Positions 26,878 through 35,782 of a stretch of DNA of 64,000 nt are shown here, piece by piece; positions within the stretch are counted from its first letter, which is position 1; each line of letters opens with the position of its first letter. A program made the translations under genes and the position numbers. Source of the stretch: Pseudomonas corrugata (GTDB taxonomy: Bacteria > Pseudomonadota > Gammaproteobacteria > Pseudomonadales > Pseudomonadaceae); assembly GCF_001269905.1 (NCBI RefSeq), contig NZ_LHVK01000008.1, forward strand, positions 1-64,000, read 5' to 3'. Below the pieces are notes generated by a model. The model was not told the DNA's origin and did no database searches. It saw nothing but the letters and a program-made list of their open reading frames with translations.

Positions 26878-27180
26878 TTTTTTGCTTTTGCTTTTGCTTT
26901 TGCTTTTGATCTTCGGGCCCCATTAACCACGCTGGCCGAACGCAGGCATTGCGTAGTGGGCAACCCGGCATGGATGCCGGGTTAGCCGCGCTGGGCCATG
27001 GATGGCCCTTCGCGGCGGGCCCACGGAGCAATGCCGGAGTGAGGGCACACCGAGCCTAGGCGAGGTGCCGAGTGGTGGGGCCAAGCCTTTTTGGTTACTT
27101 TTGGGGCGTCTGCCAAAAGTAACCCGCTGTAAGAGCGGAACCATAAGTAGCCGTTACCGCAGCAATGGATATGTACCCAG
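26878..27180. repeat. Composite intergenic repeat with hexamer array and palindromes
   Basis: The left edge is a tandem TTTTGC array (about four copies, 26884-26907). Next come an inverted AACCCGGCATGGATGCCGGGTT (about 26961-26984) and a perfect GGTTACTTTTGG...CCAAAAGTAACC palindrome (27093-27124), and a right edge with CCGTTACCGCAGCAATGGAT. By memory this long element is repeated in P. fluorescens-type genomes. Open frames across it are not convincing. No coding gene is supported between 26506 and 27240. Confidence 0.6.
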
Positions 27181-27188
27181 TAAGACCG

Positions 27189-27214
27189 CCATCGCGAGCA
27201 GGCTCGCTCCCACA
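27189..27214. repeat. REP element, single copy
   Basis: One REP unit (CATCGCGAGCAGGCTCGCTCCCAC) between the composite repeat and the 3' end of thiO. No partner unit is within 100 bases to the right. Confidence 0.8.
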
Positions 27215-27240
27215 ATTGGATCGGAGTACACCGCAAGATC

Positions 27241-28341
27241 CTACATCCGCCCCGCCGGCGAATACGGCGCAGGATCAATCACCGGCTCACGCCCCAGCAT
27301 CACATCCGCAAACAACTGACACGACGCCGGTGCCAACACCAACCCATTGCGATAATGCCCGCAATTCAACCACAGCCCCGCAAACCCCGGCACCTCGCCA
27401 ATATAAGGAACGCCCGCCGGCGATCCAGGCCGCAGCCCGGCCCAATGCCCGACCACCTCAGCCTCGGCCAGCGCAGGAATCAGTTGCTGCGCCGAGGCCT
27501 TCAGACTCTCCAGCGCCGCGTCGGTCGGGGTCTTGTCGAATCCCTCGCGTTCCAGGGTACTGCCCACCAGGATATGCCCGTCACGCCGCGGAATCGCATA
27601 ACGTCCCTTGGCCAGGACCATGCTCGACAGGAAGTCCGATGCGCACTTGTACAGGATCATCTGGCCCTTGACCGGCTCCACCGGCAAGTTCAGACCCAGG
27701 GTCTTGAGCAACTCCCCGCTCCAGGCCCCTGCAGCCAGCACTACCTGATCGCCACGAATCGCCCCGGCCGAGCTGTTCACCCCCACGACGCGCCCGCCGT
27801 CGCGGATGAAACCACTGACCTCGCATTGTTCATGAAGCGTGACCTCGGGCAGCGCCAGCAACGCAGCCTTGAGGGACTTCACCAACCGGGGATTGCGCAC
27901 ATTCGCCACGTCAGCCATGTAGATCGCCCGGGAGAATCCGGTACCCAGTACCGGCACCGCATCGTGGACCGCCGAGATATCCACGGTTCGCATCGGCCGC
28001 CCTTCCCGCGCGGCCCAGGCCAGCGCTTCGTCCTGATCGTCCAGGTCCAGCCAATACAGCCCAGTGATATGCACCTGCGGATCAATACCCGTGGCCGCGA
28101 ACAAACGTTGGCCCAACTGTGGATAGAAATCCTGTGACCAATGCGCCAGCGCCGTGACCGCCGGGCTGTAGCGCCATGGGTACAACGGCGAAACGATGCC
28201 GCCACCGGCCCAGGACGACTCCTGGCCGACACTGGAACGCTCCAGCAGCACCACGCGTTGCCCTTCGGACGCCAGATTGAACGCCGTCAGCAGGCCAATG
28301 ACTCCACCGCCGACGATCACCACTTGCTGTTGCCTGGTCAT
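27241..28341 (-). CDS. thiO: Glycine oxidase ThiO
   Basis: The 366-residue FAD enzyme oxidises glycine to iminoglycine for the thiazole part of thiamine. The dinucleotide fold VVIVGGGVIGLLTAFNLASE is at the N-terminus, followed by 'SSWAGGGIVSPLYPWRYSPA', typical of ThiO. The C-terminal FAD contact is 'GLWLNCGHYRNGLVLAPASC'. Length fits the family. It is downstream of pilE in the same direction, 56 bases away, and is found beside the pil minor pilin cluster in other pseudomonads too. A functional link to pili is not implied. Confidence 0.92.
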   Translation of the reverse strand: MTRQQQVVIVGGGVIGLLTAFNLASEGQRVVLLERSSVGQESSWAGGGIVSPLYPWRYSPAVTALAHWSQDFYPQLGQRLFAATGIDPQVHITGLYWLDLDDQDEALAWAAREGRPMRTVDISAVHDAVPVLGTGFSRAIYMADVANVRNPRLVKSLKAALLALPEVTLHEQCEVSGFIRDGGRVVGVNSSAGAIRGDQVVLAAGAWSGELLKTLGLNLPVEPVKGQMILYKCASDFLSSMVLAKGRYAIPRRDGHILVGSTLEREGFDKTPTDAALESLKASAQQLIPALAEAEVVGHWAGLRPGSPAGVPYIGEVPGFAGLWLNCGHYRNGLVLAPASCQLFADVMLGREPVIDPAPYSPAGRM

Positions 28342-28397
28342 GTATTGATTCGACTCATAAGACTGGAGGGCGCGACACAGCGCCCGAAATAGGAGGC

Positions 28398-28799
28398 TCA
28401 GCGACCCCAGCAATCCTTGGTGGTCAGCCCGGAAGCGGCGTTGATCATGCCACGCGCCCCCGTGTTGTTGAGGGTGAAATCACCGCACTTGTCCGTCGCC
28501 ATGGATGAGCCACTTTTGCGTACCGCGGTCAGGGTAAAGCTCTGGTCCGCCAGCGTCCGGTTGATGGTATAGAAATCGTTCCCGTTGCTCAGCCCGGTTG
28601 CGTCCTTATAGGAGCTGTTCTTCGAATAGTAGCGCTCGAGAATCTGCGCCTGCTCCGACAACAGCCCGGCAATTTCAGTACGCCGGCCTTTTTTCATGTA
28701 TTCGGTCAGGCTCGGGTAGCCGACGGTGATCACGATACCGATGATCGCGATCACGATCATGATTTCGATCAAGGTGAAACCCCGGTTGGTTCTGCGCAT
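28398..28799 (-). CDS. pilE: Type IV minor pilin PilE
   Basis: The 133-residue prepilin has the short leader MRRTNRG and the helix FTLIEIMIVIAIIGIVITVG with Glu at +5. The 'YPSLTEYMKKGRRTEIAGLL' segment is characteristic of PilE. Two cysteines (KCGDF and KDCWGR) bracket the C-terminal D-region. It is last in the operon, starting 11 bases after the pilY1 stop. There is no room for pilY2, which separates these genes in P. aeruginosa. In P. aeruginosa PilE links the minor-pilin tip complex to PilA. Confidence 0.92.
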   Translation of the reverse strand: MRRTNRGFTLIEIMIVIAIIGIVITVGYPSLTEYMKKGRRTEIAGLLSEQAQILERYYSKNSSYKDATGLSNGNDFYTINRTLADQSFTLTAVRKSGSSMATDKCGDFTLNNTGARGMINAASGLTTKDCWGR

Positions 28800-28810
28800 G
28801 CCCTTATCCC

Positions 28811-31800
28811 TCACTGTATTTGTCGCCACATGACGCGACGGCTGCCGCCAACTGATTTGCTCAGCAGGTCGGTGATACCACCCCCGGAGTCGTTCACGAC
28901 CATGTTGGTGGCTCCGTTGGCACTGACGACGGCACTCAAGGTCGGGATACCACCGGTGAACACCACCCCGGCCGAGATCGTATCGAGGTTGCTGAGCTTG
29001 CCGTCACCATTGGTATCGAGCACCGCATAGTTGAGCATCTTACCGCTGAACGCATCCACTTCGATCAGCTTGCCGGTCCCGAAACTGGCGCAGGGGTCAG
29101 TGGTGTCCACGGCGGCCGTGGTGAAGACCACACGCCCAAGCACCAGGTTGGCCGGGTTGATCACCCGCTCCCCGGTCAGCGCGTTGTTATACACCAGGGG
29201 CAGGTACCAGCCTTTTTTCGCCGGGTAAGTCACGTCGGTCTGGCTGGTGGTCACGAACTGCCCCGTGCTGCCCGAGAATACGCCGGTAATCGATTGAGCC
29301 TGCAGGCTCGACACCGTGATCTGCCCGGCGCCACCGGTGGCGTCCCAGATCGAGTAGAACCCCTGCAGGTCCTTGTTGAGCTTGTCCGTTGCCTCGTTGA
29401 ATTTACCGGTACCGAAAAAAACCTGGACCCCACCCTGGGGATTATCCGCCAGCAAGGGTTGAACGGTGATGGGCTGGGTCGCCCCGCCAGATGCCGTGAA
29501 CAAGGGCTGCCCGGCAAACGCCAGCCCCCAGCTGGTCGGGGAGGTGCCGCTGAGGTCGAACTTCCACATCCGCCCTTTCAAATCGCCACCGTAGGCAGCC
29601 TGCACCACATTCTGGGAGTTGACCCGAAGCTTGACCGAGGACAAGCCGTTATCGGTATCGCTGCTGTTGATGACGATTTTACGAATCAGCGAACCGTCAC
29701 GGATATCCACCACATACAACGCCGCCACGCCGCTGTTACTGCCGTAGCCATTGGAGATGAACGCCGCCCAGCGACCGTCCGCCAACCGGGCGACTTCGGG
29801 TCGGGCATAGGCGTAACCCAGGTCATTGAAGACATTGGCGGTGTTGGCCACGGTCGGCGCGCTGATCTCCCACAGTGCCCGAAGCGTATTGCCGGCGGCC
29901 GCATCGAACAGTTGCACCGCAAAGAAACTCCTGCCGCCGGCCCCGGTCCCGCCCACCGCCACCGTCTTCCAGGCACTGCCCGATTGCGTATCGAATACGC
30001 CAACCTGACCATCCACCAGAAATTTGTGGCTCACGCCGTTGACGTAGTTGATATCAGCGATGTTACCCAGCCCTGGCAACACGCTCGAAGGCATATAGGC
30101 GTAACGCCGCGTACCGTTGGCCGCGTTGATGACGCTGAAGAAACCGTCATTGGCATTCACCACGAGGCTGGTGTTCATGGCCGCCGCCTTGGTCGCCAGG
30201 TAGGTGCTGTAGCTGGTGTCGTTCAGCAGGTCCGCGGCGGTCTGGTCATTGGGCGAGGCCAGCACCAGCGGCGAGTTGATGATGTCCCCCAGCAACACAC
30301 TGCGCACCTTCAAGCCGGTTTTGTTGGTGCCTTTGCTCCACTCCACCAGGTCGTTGCCGGTGATCCCCGTAGGCAGGTTCTGGCTGAGAGTGGTTTGCTG
30401 GGCGGCTGAAAAGTTGCCGTAAGCCAGGGTCACCGGCGCATTGGTCGCGGTGTTCCACGATTGATAAAGCGGCGCCGTGGCACCGGGGACAATGGCGGTG
30501 TCGGTGGTCCACTGCACCGCAGCCCTGTTGACCGTGCCTGCCGAAGTGAAGCCGAACGCCCGGATGGTGCCGCGCCAGTCCTTGGGATCGTAGGTGGTCT
30601 GGTAGAAGCTGGACGTGCTGGACAGCGTGGCACCGTTGGTGGTGCCGCCGCCCCCCGACCCGGCCTTGGAAGTGATGTCGCTCAACGCCGATGTCAGCGC
30701 CGAGCTCAGGCCTTCGCTATCGGTCGCCTGGTAATACTTGCCGGTGCCGTAGCGAGCGGCGTCGGACAACATCGGGTTGTTCGCGGTGAAACCGACGGTG
30801 TAGGTATTGAGGTACTGCCGGGGAAAATCCGTCGTGTTCCAGCTTTTGCCGGTGGCATCGGTGCCGGAGGAGCGCATGTCGATGTCGAAGGCGAATTTGG
30901 CGATGTCGTCCAGGTACAGCGTGTCACCTTCGCCATCACCATTGGGGTTGTCGCCGTCGTTGCTGCTGATGCCGTCCCAGTTTGGCAGGCGGGGGCCGCC
31001 ACTGGCGTTGGCCTGCGGGTCGTCAGAGGGGAACGTCCGGTCATAGGTGGGCAAGCCGTCGGTGATCACTACGCCGAAGTTTTTCTGGCAGCGGTACTGG
31101 ATCGGGCTGGTATAAGTGCTGGGCGTGCCGTTGTAGTACGGCGCCATTCCCCGGAAATAGCGGGTGACTTCGTAATAGCTCTCGGCCAGCGGTGTATTCG
31201 CGACCGCGCCCAGGCCGTTGATGGCATTTATCAAGGAGGTGTAGTTGGAATTGGCCTGGGTCTGGGTGACGCTGCCGGCCACGGGCGACAGGTCGCTGAC
31301 GGAGCGGGCGATATAGCCTCCCGGGCCGGAGTTGCCGCTGTTGGGCGGGTTGAAGGTGGCAAGGCCGATACGCAAGGCGCGATTGCTGCTGACCAGGTCG
31401 TTGGAGACATTCCGGGCTACGTTGATTCGGTAGTCATTAGGGATTGAACCGGTCGTGAAGTCCCGGTCCGCGCCATTCGATATCGTCACAAGATAAGACA
31501 GGTATTTAGCCGTGTAACGAGTATTTGCGTTACCTACGGGATCGGGAAGTCTCAAACAGACCTGTCCAAAATTGCTTTGATAAAAACCGAACCAGTTGCC
31601 GGCCTTCGAGCAGCCGCCACGAAACAGGTTCGCTAGCAGAATATTGCCGTCATCCATATCCAGCCAAGCTCGACTTGTGCAACCTCTATCATCGGTGCAC
31701 CTAGCGATCTGTGGACGGCTGATCGCCGGATCAAACCCCGCCGCCCAGATAATATTGTTCATACTCCCCGAATCATCGATCAACAACATCACGTTCGGTG

Positions 31801-31930
31801 TCACCGCCGCCGCGCTCAACAACGGCGAATCCGAAGGCGTGAACCCATAGACCGGGGCAGTCAGGTAAAGGCTGAGCAATACCCCCCACAGCGCCTGCCG
31901 CCAGCCATGGCGAGCCTCAGTATTTCGCAT
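28811..31930 (-). CDS. pilY1: Type IV pilus tip adhesin PilY1
   Basis: The 1039-residue protein has a signal peptide (about 1-29, ending PVYG), a von Willebrand A-type N-terminal domain with MIDAS-like 'LLIDDSGSMN' near residue 50, and a C-terminal beta-propeller (from about 470) characteristic of PilY1. Near residue 975 'DTNGDGKLSNLDT' is a calcium-binding loop like that needed for pilus retraction control in P. aeruginosa. A second Asp-rich stretch (NDGDNPNGDGEGDT) lies near residue 330. It is somewhat shorter than the P. aeruginosa protein (about 1160). The start overlaps the pilX end by 14 bases. Confidence 0.93.
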   Translation of the reverse strand: MRNTEARHGWRQALWGVLLSLYLTAPVYGFTPSDSPLLSAAAVTPNVMLLIDDSGSMNNIIWAAGFDPAISRPQIARCTDDRGCTSRAWLDMDDGNILLANLFRGGCSKAGNWFGFYQSNFGQVCLRLPDPVGNANTRYTAKYLSYLVTISNGADRDFTTGSIPNDYRINVARNVSNDLVSSNRALRIGLATFNPPNSGNSGPGGYIARSVSDLSPVAGSVTQTQANSNYTSLINAINGLGAVANTPLAESYYEVTRYFRGMAPYYNGTPSTYTSPIQYRCQKNFGVVITDGLPTYDRTFPSDDPQANASGGPRLPNWDGISSNDGDNPNGDGEGDTLYLDDIAKFAFDIDMRSSGTDATGKSWNTTDFPRQYLNTYTVGFTANNPMLSDAARYGTGKYYQATDSEGLSSALTSALSDITSKAGSGGGGTTNGATLSSTSSFYQTTYDPKDWRGTIRAFGFTSAGTVNRAAVQWTTDTAIVPGATAPLYQSWNTATNAPVTLAYGNFSAAQQTTLSQNLPTGITGNDLVEWSKGTNKTGLKVRSVLLGDIINSPLVLASPNDQTAADLLNDTSYSTYLATKAAAMNTSLVVNANDGFFSVINAANGTRRYAYMPSSVLPGLGNIADINYVNGVSHKFLVDGQVGVFDTQSGSAWKTVAVGGTGAGGRSFFAVQLFDAAAGNTLRALWEISAPTVANTANVFNDLGYAYARPEVARLADGRWAAFISNGYGSNSGVAALYVVDIRDGSLIRKIVINSSDTDNGLSSVKLRVNSQNVVQAAYGGDLKGRMWKFDLSGTSPTSWGLAFAGQPLFTASGGATQPITVQPLLADNPQGGVQVFFGTGKFNEATDKLNKDLQGFYSIWDATGGAGQITVSSLQAQSITGVFSGSTGQFVTTSQTDVTYPAKKGWYLPLVYNNALTGERVINPANLVLGRVVFTTAAVDTTDPCASFGTGKLIEVDAFSGKMLNYAVLDTNGDGKLSNLDTISAGVVFTGGIPTLSAVVSANGATNMVVNDSGGGITDLLSKSVGGSRRVMWRQIQ

Positions 31931-32396
31931 AGATGCTCTCCACCACGCTGCGCTGGTTGTCTCCTACCACCGCCACCGCCGTGATCCGGTACAGCGTCGC
32001 CGAGATACCGTTTGGCACATTGACCGCCGCAAGCGTGGTACCGATGTTCTGCACCCCATAAAACCCACCGGCGGCGGCAACCCAGGTGACTCCCGACGAT
32101 GAATAGTACCCTGCCGCCTTCAGCGTGGCGGATTCCGGCGGTGGCGCGCACTGGGTCGCAGTGGTGCATACCGCCAGCGAGTAGGTTTCGACCTGCACCG
32201 CGTTCTCACCCATTCTCAACGCCGCCTCGGCCATCTGGAACGACTGGTTGCGCAGCATGACGCTGCTGGTCATCTTTTCCTGGAGGGTGGCGCTTTGCAT
32301 CGATGACAGGCCGATCAGCGTGAGCAACAGCAGGAAGACCAGGCTGACCAGCAATGCCATGCCACGCTGACGATGTCCGAAGGATCTCGATCTCAT
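31917..32396 (-). CDS. pilX: Type IV minor pilin-like protein PilX
   Basis: The 159-residue protein has a leader MRSRSFGHRQRG followed by the hydrophobic helix MALLVSLVFLLLLTLIGLSS. There is no Glu at +5, as expected for a tip-proximal minor pilin that needs no pairing with a preceding subunit. A 'MQSATLQEKMTSSVMLRNQS' segment is typical of PilX. The ATG at 32396 lies 10 bases after the pilW stop; an in-frame earlier codon would overlap pilW. The last 14 bases overlap pilY1 in another frame. Confidence 0.88.
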   Translation of the reverse strand: MRSRSFGHRQRGMALLVSLVFLLLLTLIGLSSMQSATLQEKMTSSVMLRNQSFQMAEAALRMGENAVQVETYSLAVCTTATQCAPPPESATLKAAGYYSSSGVTWVAAAGGFYGVQNIGTTLAAVNVPNGISATLYRITAVAVVGDNQRSVVESIYAKY

Positions 32397-32406
32397 CAAT
32401 CGCCCC

Positions 32407-33120
32407 TCACAAGAGCCGGTTGCGCAGGGCGGCAACCACGTTGAAGGTCTGGTCGTGCACGTTGTTCCTCGGATCGAAGAGTGTCAGGGTCAGGCGCACG
32501 CTGCGGATCAGTGCCGGATCAGACGGGTTGCTGCTGTAGCTCGAGGCCGCGATGTCCGTCGAGCTGCCGGCTACGCCGAAGGTCACGTCGAACGTGCGGA
32601 CGTTGTCCACCAGCACCGCCAGGGTCGGATTGCCGGCCCCGGTACCCATCGACAACTGGTTGTTGCTGAAGCTGTAGATCAGCCGGCGTACCGGAAACGC
32701 CAGTTGCCCGGCCGCGGGAGCCCGCGCGCCGGTGTAGGCTGTGGCGGTGGTACGGCAATCGGACAGGACCGTCCAGGTTGGCACGCCGCCACTGTTGCCC
32801 ACATCCGTCGTCACCAGGGTCATTTTCTGGTTGGCGTTGTCCCAGCGGATCGGCGTGATCTGACTGGCATTGAAGTCCCCGGCAGAAGACGCGTCGGTAA
32901 TGCTGCCCAGGCAACCGAACATGCCCACCATGCGAATCTCCTGGACCATCTTGCTCAGGGCAAAGCGGGCGTCCTCCTGCATCACCGCCGCCGCACTCTG
33001 GCTGATGTAGGTGTTCTTCGCGGCGATGAAGATCTGCACCACCCCCAGGACCACGATAAGACTGATGACCAGGGCGATCATCAACTCGATCAGGCCAAAG
33101 CCCCGGCAGCGCTTGTTCAT
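32407..33120 (-). CDS. pilW: Type IV minor pilin PilW
   Basis: The 237-residue prepilin has a leader MNKRCRG and the helix FGLIELMIALVISLIVVLGV, with Glu at +5. 'QIFIAAKNTYISQSAAAVMQ' after it is typical of PilW. It forms part of the minor-pilin priming complex with FimU, PilV, PilX and PilE. Its start overlaps the pilV stop by four bases (ATGA); pilX follows after 10 bases. Confidence 0.93.
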   Translation of the reverse strand: MNKRCRGFGLIELMIALVISLIVVLGVVQIFIAAKNTYISQSAAAVMQEDARFALSKMVQEIRMVGMFGCLGSITDASSAGDFNASQITPIRWDNANQKMTLVTTDVGNSGGVPTWTVLSDCRTTATAYTGARAPAAGQLAFPVRRLIYSFSNNQLSMGTGAGNPTLAVLVDNVRTFDVTFGVAGSSTDIAASSYSSNPSDPALIRSVRLTLTLFDPRNNVHDQTFNVVAALRNRLL

Positions 33121-33575
33121 GGCGTTCCTACCGGATCGACGGCGGCGCGGCTGGTCAGCACGAAACTGCGCCGTGCATCGGCCGCATTGGTGGTGTTGGC
33201 GGCCCGGGCATCGTCCCAGGAAATGGTGATGGTGTAGACCCGCTGGTTCAGCGCAATGGTCCCGGTAGCCGTGGCACCACCGAAGCTGACGATATTGGTC
33301 TTGAAATCGTAGAGGTCCTGGTCCCGGGTCACATTGAGGTTGGGTGAGCTGGGCGGCGTCACGGTGTAGTCGGCGCCGGAGTTGGCGCGGATGCGGTCCA
33401 GCATGTCGTAGGCGATGAAGCTGGCCTGGCTGGTCATGCGCGAGCTGTCGGTGTACTTCAGGGCATTGAGCTGGATCATCGCCGCACCCAGCAAACCCAC
33501 ACCGAGAATCAGCACGGCCACCAGCACTTCGATGAGTGTCATGCCCTCCTGTGGCCTTTTACTGCAACCCTTCAT
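33117..33575 (-). CDS. pilV: Type IV minor pilin PilV
   Basis: The 152-residue prepilin has the leader MKGCSKRPQEG and the helix MTLIEVLVAVLILGVGLLGA, with Glu at +5, and the 'AAMIQLNALKYTDSSRMTSQ' segment typical of PilV/type IV modification-like pilins. The start at 33575 overlaps the fimU stop by four bases (ATGA); a 13-residue-longer frame would overlap fimU by 43 bases and is less likely. It is the second gene of the operon. Confidence 0.92.
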   Translation of the reverse strand: MKGCSKRPQEGMTLIEVLVAVLILGVGLLGAAMIQLNALKYTDSSRMTSQASFIAYDMLDRIRANSGADYTVTPPSSPNLNVTRDQDLYDFKTNIVSFGGATATGTIALNQRVYTITISWDDARAANTTNAADARRSFVLTSRAAVDPVGTP

Positions 33576-34045
33576 CCGCAACTTCCACCCAATACGATTC
33601 GTCCATTGAGGCAAACGCTAAGCGTCCTGCTCTGCGAGCCCCGCACATAATTGAAGCTCACCGGTGTGGCCGGTGCCGACAACCCACCCAGGTTGTTGAA
33701 ATCAATGTTGGTCACGTCTGAGGTTAGCGTCAGAGTCGCACCACTGCTCATCGCAGGAACAACCCGCAATACATTGGCCAGATTGCCAGTACCGTCATAC
33801 ACCGTCAGTTCGCCGCTCCAGATGCTGCCCTGAGCGGTGGGGCGAATGCGCGTGATGATACCCCGGTCGATCGCTTCCATGCGGGCAAAGTTCAGGGCCC
33901 GACGCAGATCGCCGACCTCGGTATCCGCCTTGGTGGCCTGCATCGAACCGGTGAATGCCGGCACCGCCATGGTGATGAGGATCAGCAGTACGCCAAGGGC
34001 TACCAACACCTCGATCAGCGTGAAACCTTTTGTACGAAGATCCAT
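33572..34045 (-). CDS. fimU: Type IV minor pilin FimU (GspH-type)
   Basis: The 157-residue prepilin has a leader MDLRTKG and the helix FTLIEVLVALGVLLILITMA, followed by 'KADTEVGDLRRALNFARMEA', the conserved segment of FimU/FimT/GspH pseudopilins. A C-terminal cysteine pair (SVCLNG...GGSCG) is present. It is the first gene of fimU-pilV-pilW-pilX-pilY1-pilE. The separate fimT copy at 34329 is a paralogue on the other strand. Confidence 0.9.
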   Translation of the reverse strand: MDLRTKGFTLIEVLVALGVLLILITMAVPAFTGSMQATKADTEVGDLRRALNFARMEAIDRGIITRIRPTAQGSIWSGELTVYDGTGNLANVLRVVPAMSSGATLTLTSDVTNIDFNNLGGLSAPATPVSFNYVRGSQSRTLSVCLNGRIVLGGSCG

Positions 34046-34140
34046 CGATGCCCTCCGTTGCCGTCGGCTATACCTGCTTGTGTAACGCTAGAACAAACCA
34101 TTGGCGCGTGCTTGATGCAGTTCATTCAGGGCAGTGCCCC

Positions 34141-34275
34141 CTGTGGCGAGGGGATTTATCCCCGCTGGGGTGCGCAGCAGCCCTAAATCCTGATACCTCG
34201 GTGTATCGGACAGATTGTGTTGACTGTTTTTGGGGCTGCTTCGCACCCCAGCGGGGATAAATCCCCTCGCCACAG
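34141..34275. repeat. Inverted repeat pair, GGCGAGGGGAT family
   Basis: CTGTGGCGAGGGGATTTATCC and GGATAAATCCCCTCGCCACAG form perfect arms, extended by GCTGGGGTGCG/CGCACCCCAGC. It lies between the divergent fimU and fimT start codons, inside their common promoter region, so it may affect both. It is nearly the same element as at 25983-26115. Confidence 0.85.
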
Positions 34276-34328
34276 TGAGGTCCCCAAGTCCTCAAGGACC
34301 GCCCCACACTCTCCAGGGAGGAGATTGC

Positions 34329-34844
34329 ATGCCCCAACAGGGTTTCAGCCTGATCGAACTGCTCATGGGACTGGCGATTGCCGCAATTGTTCTGCCGTGG
34401 GCCAGTTCAAGTTTCAAAGCGCTTGTGGAATCCACTGAACGCAACGACACCGCGCAACGGTTGGCCAGCGGTTTGCGCAGTGCCCGCAGCGAAGCCATCA
34501 CGCGCAACCGCACAGTGACCATTCAAGGGATAGACAACGATTGGAGCCAGGGGTGGCAAATCAGATTGGAAGACGATGACCGGACACTGCTGGAACAGCG
34601 CAGCAATCGCGCCCGGGTGGTGGGTAACTGGCCGGTGAAGCACCGGGTGACGTTCGCCGGCCATGGTGCGGCACTGCTGCCCAGCGGTGCCTTTCAGGCG
34701 GGCACTTTGCACGTGTGCGCCCGGCATCAGCCAGTCAGCCATCATCAATTGGTGCTGTCACCCACCGGCCGCGTCAGCCTGCGCAGCGAGGAGAGCGAGC
34801 AGGCCCTGTGCAAAAAGAGCTTAAAGCAGGGAGCGGACGCGTAG
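34329..34844 (+). CDS. fimT: Type IV pseudopilin FimT (GspH-type)
   Basis: The 171-residue prepilin has a leader MPQQG and the helix [20 protein letters not shown], then '[20 protein letters not shown]', the GspH/FimT signature. The C-terminal part has '[18 protein letters not shown]', a basic stretch before the last cysteine; FimT proteins of other bacteria bind DNA through a C-terminal GRxR-type motif during transformation, which this only partly resembles. The start at 34329 has an excellent ribosome site (AGGGAGGAG). The last 24 bases overlap the convergent ispH in antisense. It is not in the minor-pilin operon. Confidence 0.85.
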   Translation: MPQQGFSLIELLMGLAIAAIVLPWASSSFKALVESTERNDTAQRLASGLRSARSEAITRNRTVTIQGIDNDWSQGWQIRLEDDDRTLLEQRSNRARVVGNWPVKHRVTFAGHGAALLPSGAFQAGTLHVCARHQPVSHHQLVLSPTGRVSLRSEESEQALCKKSLKQGADA

Positions 34845-35768
34845 TTCCTTGGGCATGGAAAACGTGATGTTTTCCTCCCGGCCGGCCAGTTCATCGGCAC
34901 CGATGGCACCCCAGGCCTGCAATTGCTGGATCACACCGCGCACCAGGACCTCCGGCGCAGAAGCACCTGCGGTAATGCCGATGTGCTCGATGCCGTCGAA
35001 CCAGCTGCGTTGCATGTCCTCGGCACCGTCGATCAGGTAGGCCGGCGTTCCCATGCGTTCGGCCAGCTCACGCAGCCGATTGGAGTTGGAGCTGTTCGGG
35101 CTGCCGACTACCAGCACGACGTCGCACTCGTCAGCCAGTTGCTTGACCGCGTCCTGACGATTCTGGGTGGCGTAGCAGATGTCGTCCTTGCGCGGCCCGC
35201 CAATGGCCGGGAAACGCGAACGCAGCGCATCGATCACCCGGCTGGTATCGTCCATGGACAAGGTGGTCTGGGTGACGAAGGCGAGTTTTTCCGGGTTACG
35301 CACTTGCAAGGCTGCCACGTCCTCCTCGTCTTCGACCAGGTAGATCGCACCGCCGTTACTGGCGTCGTACTGCCCCATGGTGCCTTCGACTTCCGGATGC
35401 CCTTCGTGGCCGATCAGGATGCATTCGCGACCGTCGCGGCTGTAGCGCGCCACTTCGATATGGACCTTGGTCACCAACGGGCAGGTCGCGTCGAACACCT
35501 TCAGGCCACGACCAGCCGCTTCGGTACGCACCGCCTGGGAAACCCCATGGGCACTGAAGATCACGATGACATCGTCCGGCACCTGATCCAGTTCCTCGAC
35601 GAAAATGGCCCCGCGACTGCGCAGGTCTTCGACGACGAATTTGTTGTGGACCACTTCGTGGCGCACATAGATCGGCGGCCCGAAGACTTCCAGGGCGCGG
35701 TTGACGATTTCGATCGCCCGGTCCACGCCGGCGCAGAAGCCACGGGGGTTGGCGAGTTTGATTTGCAT
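34821..35768 (-). CDS. ispH: 4-hydroxy-3-methylbut-2-enyl diphosphate reductase IspH
   Basis: The 315-residue iron-sulfur enzyme makes IPP and DMAPP in the last step of the MEP pathway. The three cluster cysteines are at residue 12 ([13 protein letters not shown]), near 96 ('[12 protein letters not shown]') and near 198 ('[11 protein letters not shown]'). The catalytic '[14 protein letters not shown]' and '[12 protein letters not shown]' motifs are present. It lies downstream of ileS-lspA-fkpB in the conserved order, with a REP doublet between fkpB and ispH. The 3' end overlaps fimT antisense. Confidence 0.96.
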   Translation of the reverse strand: MQIKLANPRGFCAGVDRAIEIVNRALEVFGPPIYVRHEVVHNKFVVEDLRSRGAIFVEELDQVPDDVIVIFSAHGVSQAVRTEAAGRGLKVFDATCPLVTKVHIEVARYSRDGRECILIGHEGHPEVEGTMGQYDASNGGAIYLVEDEEDVAALQVRNPEKLAFVTQTTLSMDDTSRVIDALRSRFPAIGGPRKDDICYATQNRQDAVKQLADECDVVLVVGSPNSSNSNRLRELAERMGTPAYLIDGAEDMQRSWFDGIEHIGITAGASAPEVLVRGVIQQLQAWGAIGADELAGREENITFSMPKELRVRSLL

Positions 35769-35782
35769 ACTGTGCCTCGTGT

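Noticed and set aside
27002..27671. Open frames on the plus strand between 27.0 and 27.7 kb
   Set aside because: They run through the composite repeat and antisense to thiO, without ribosome sites or recognisable domains.
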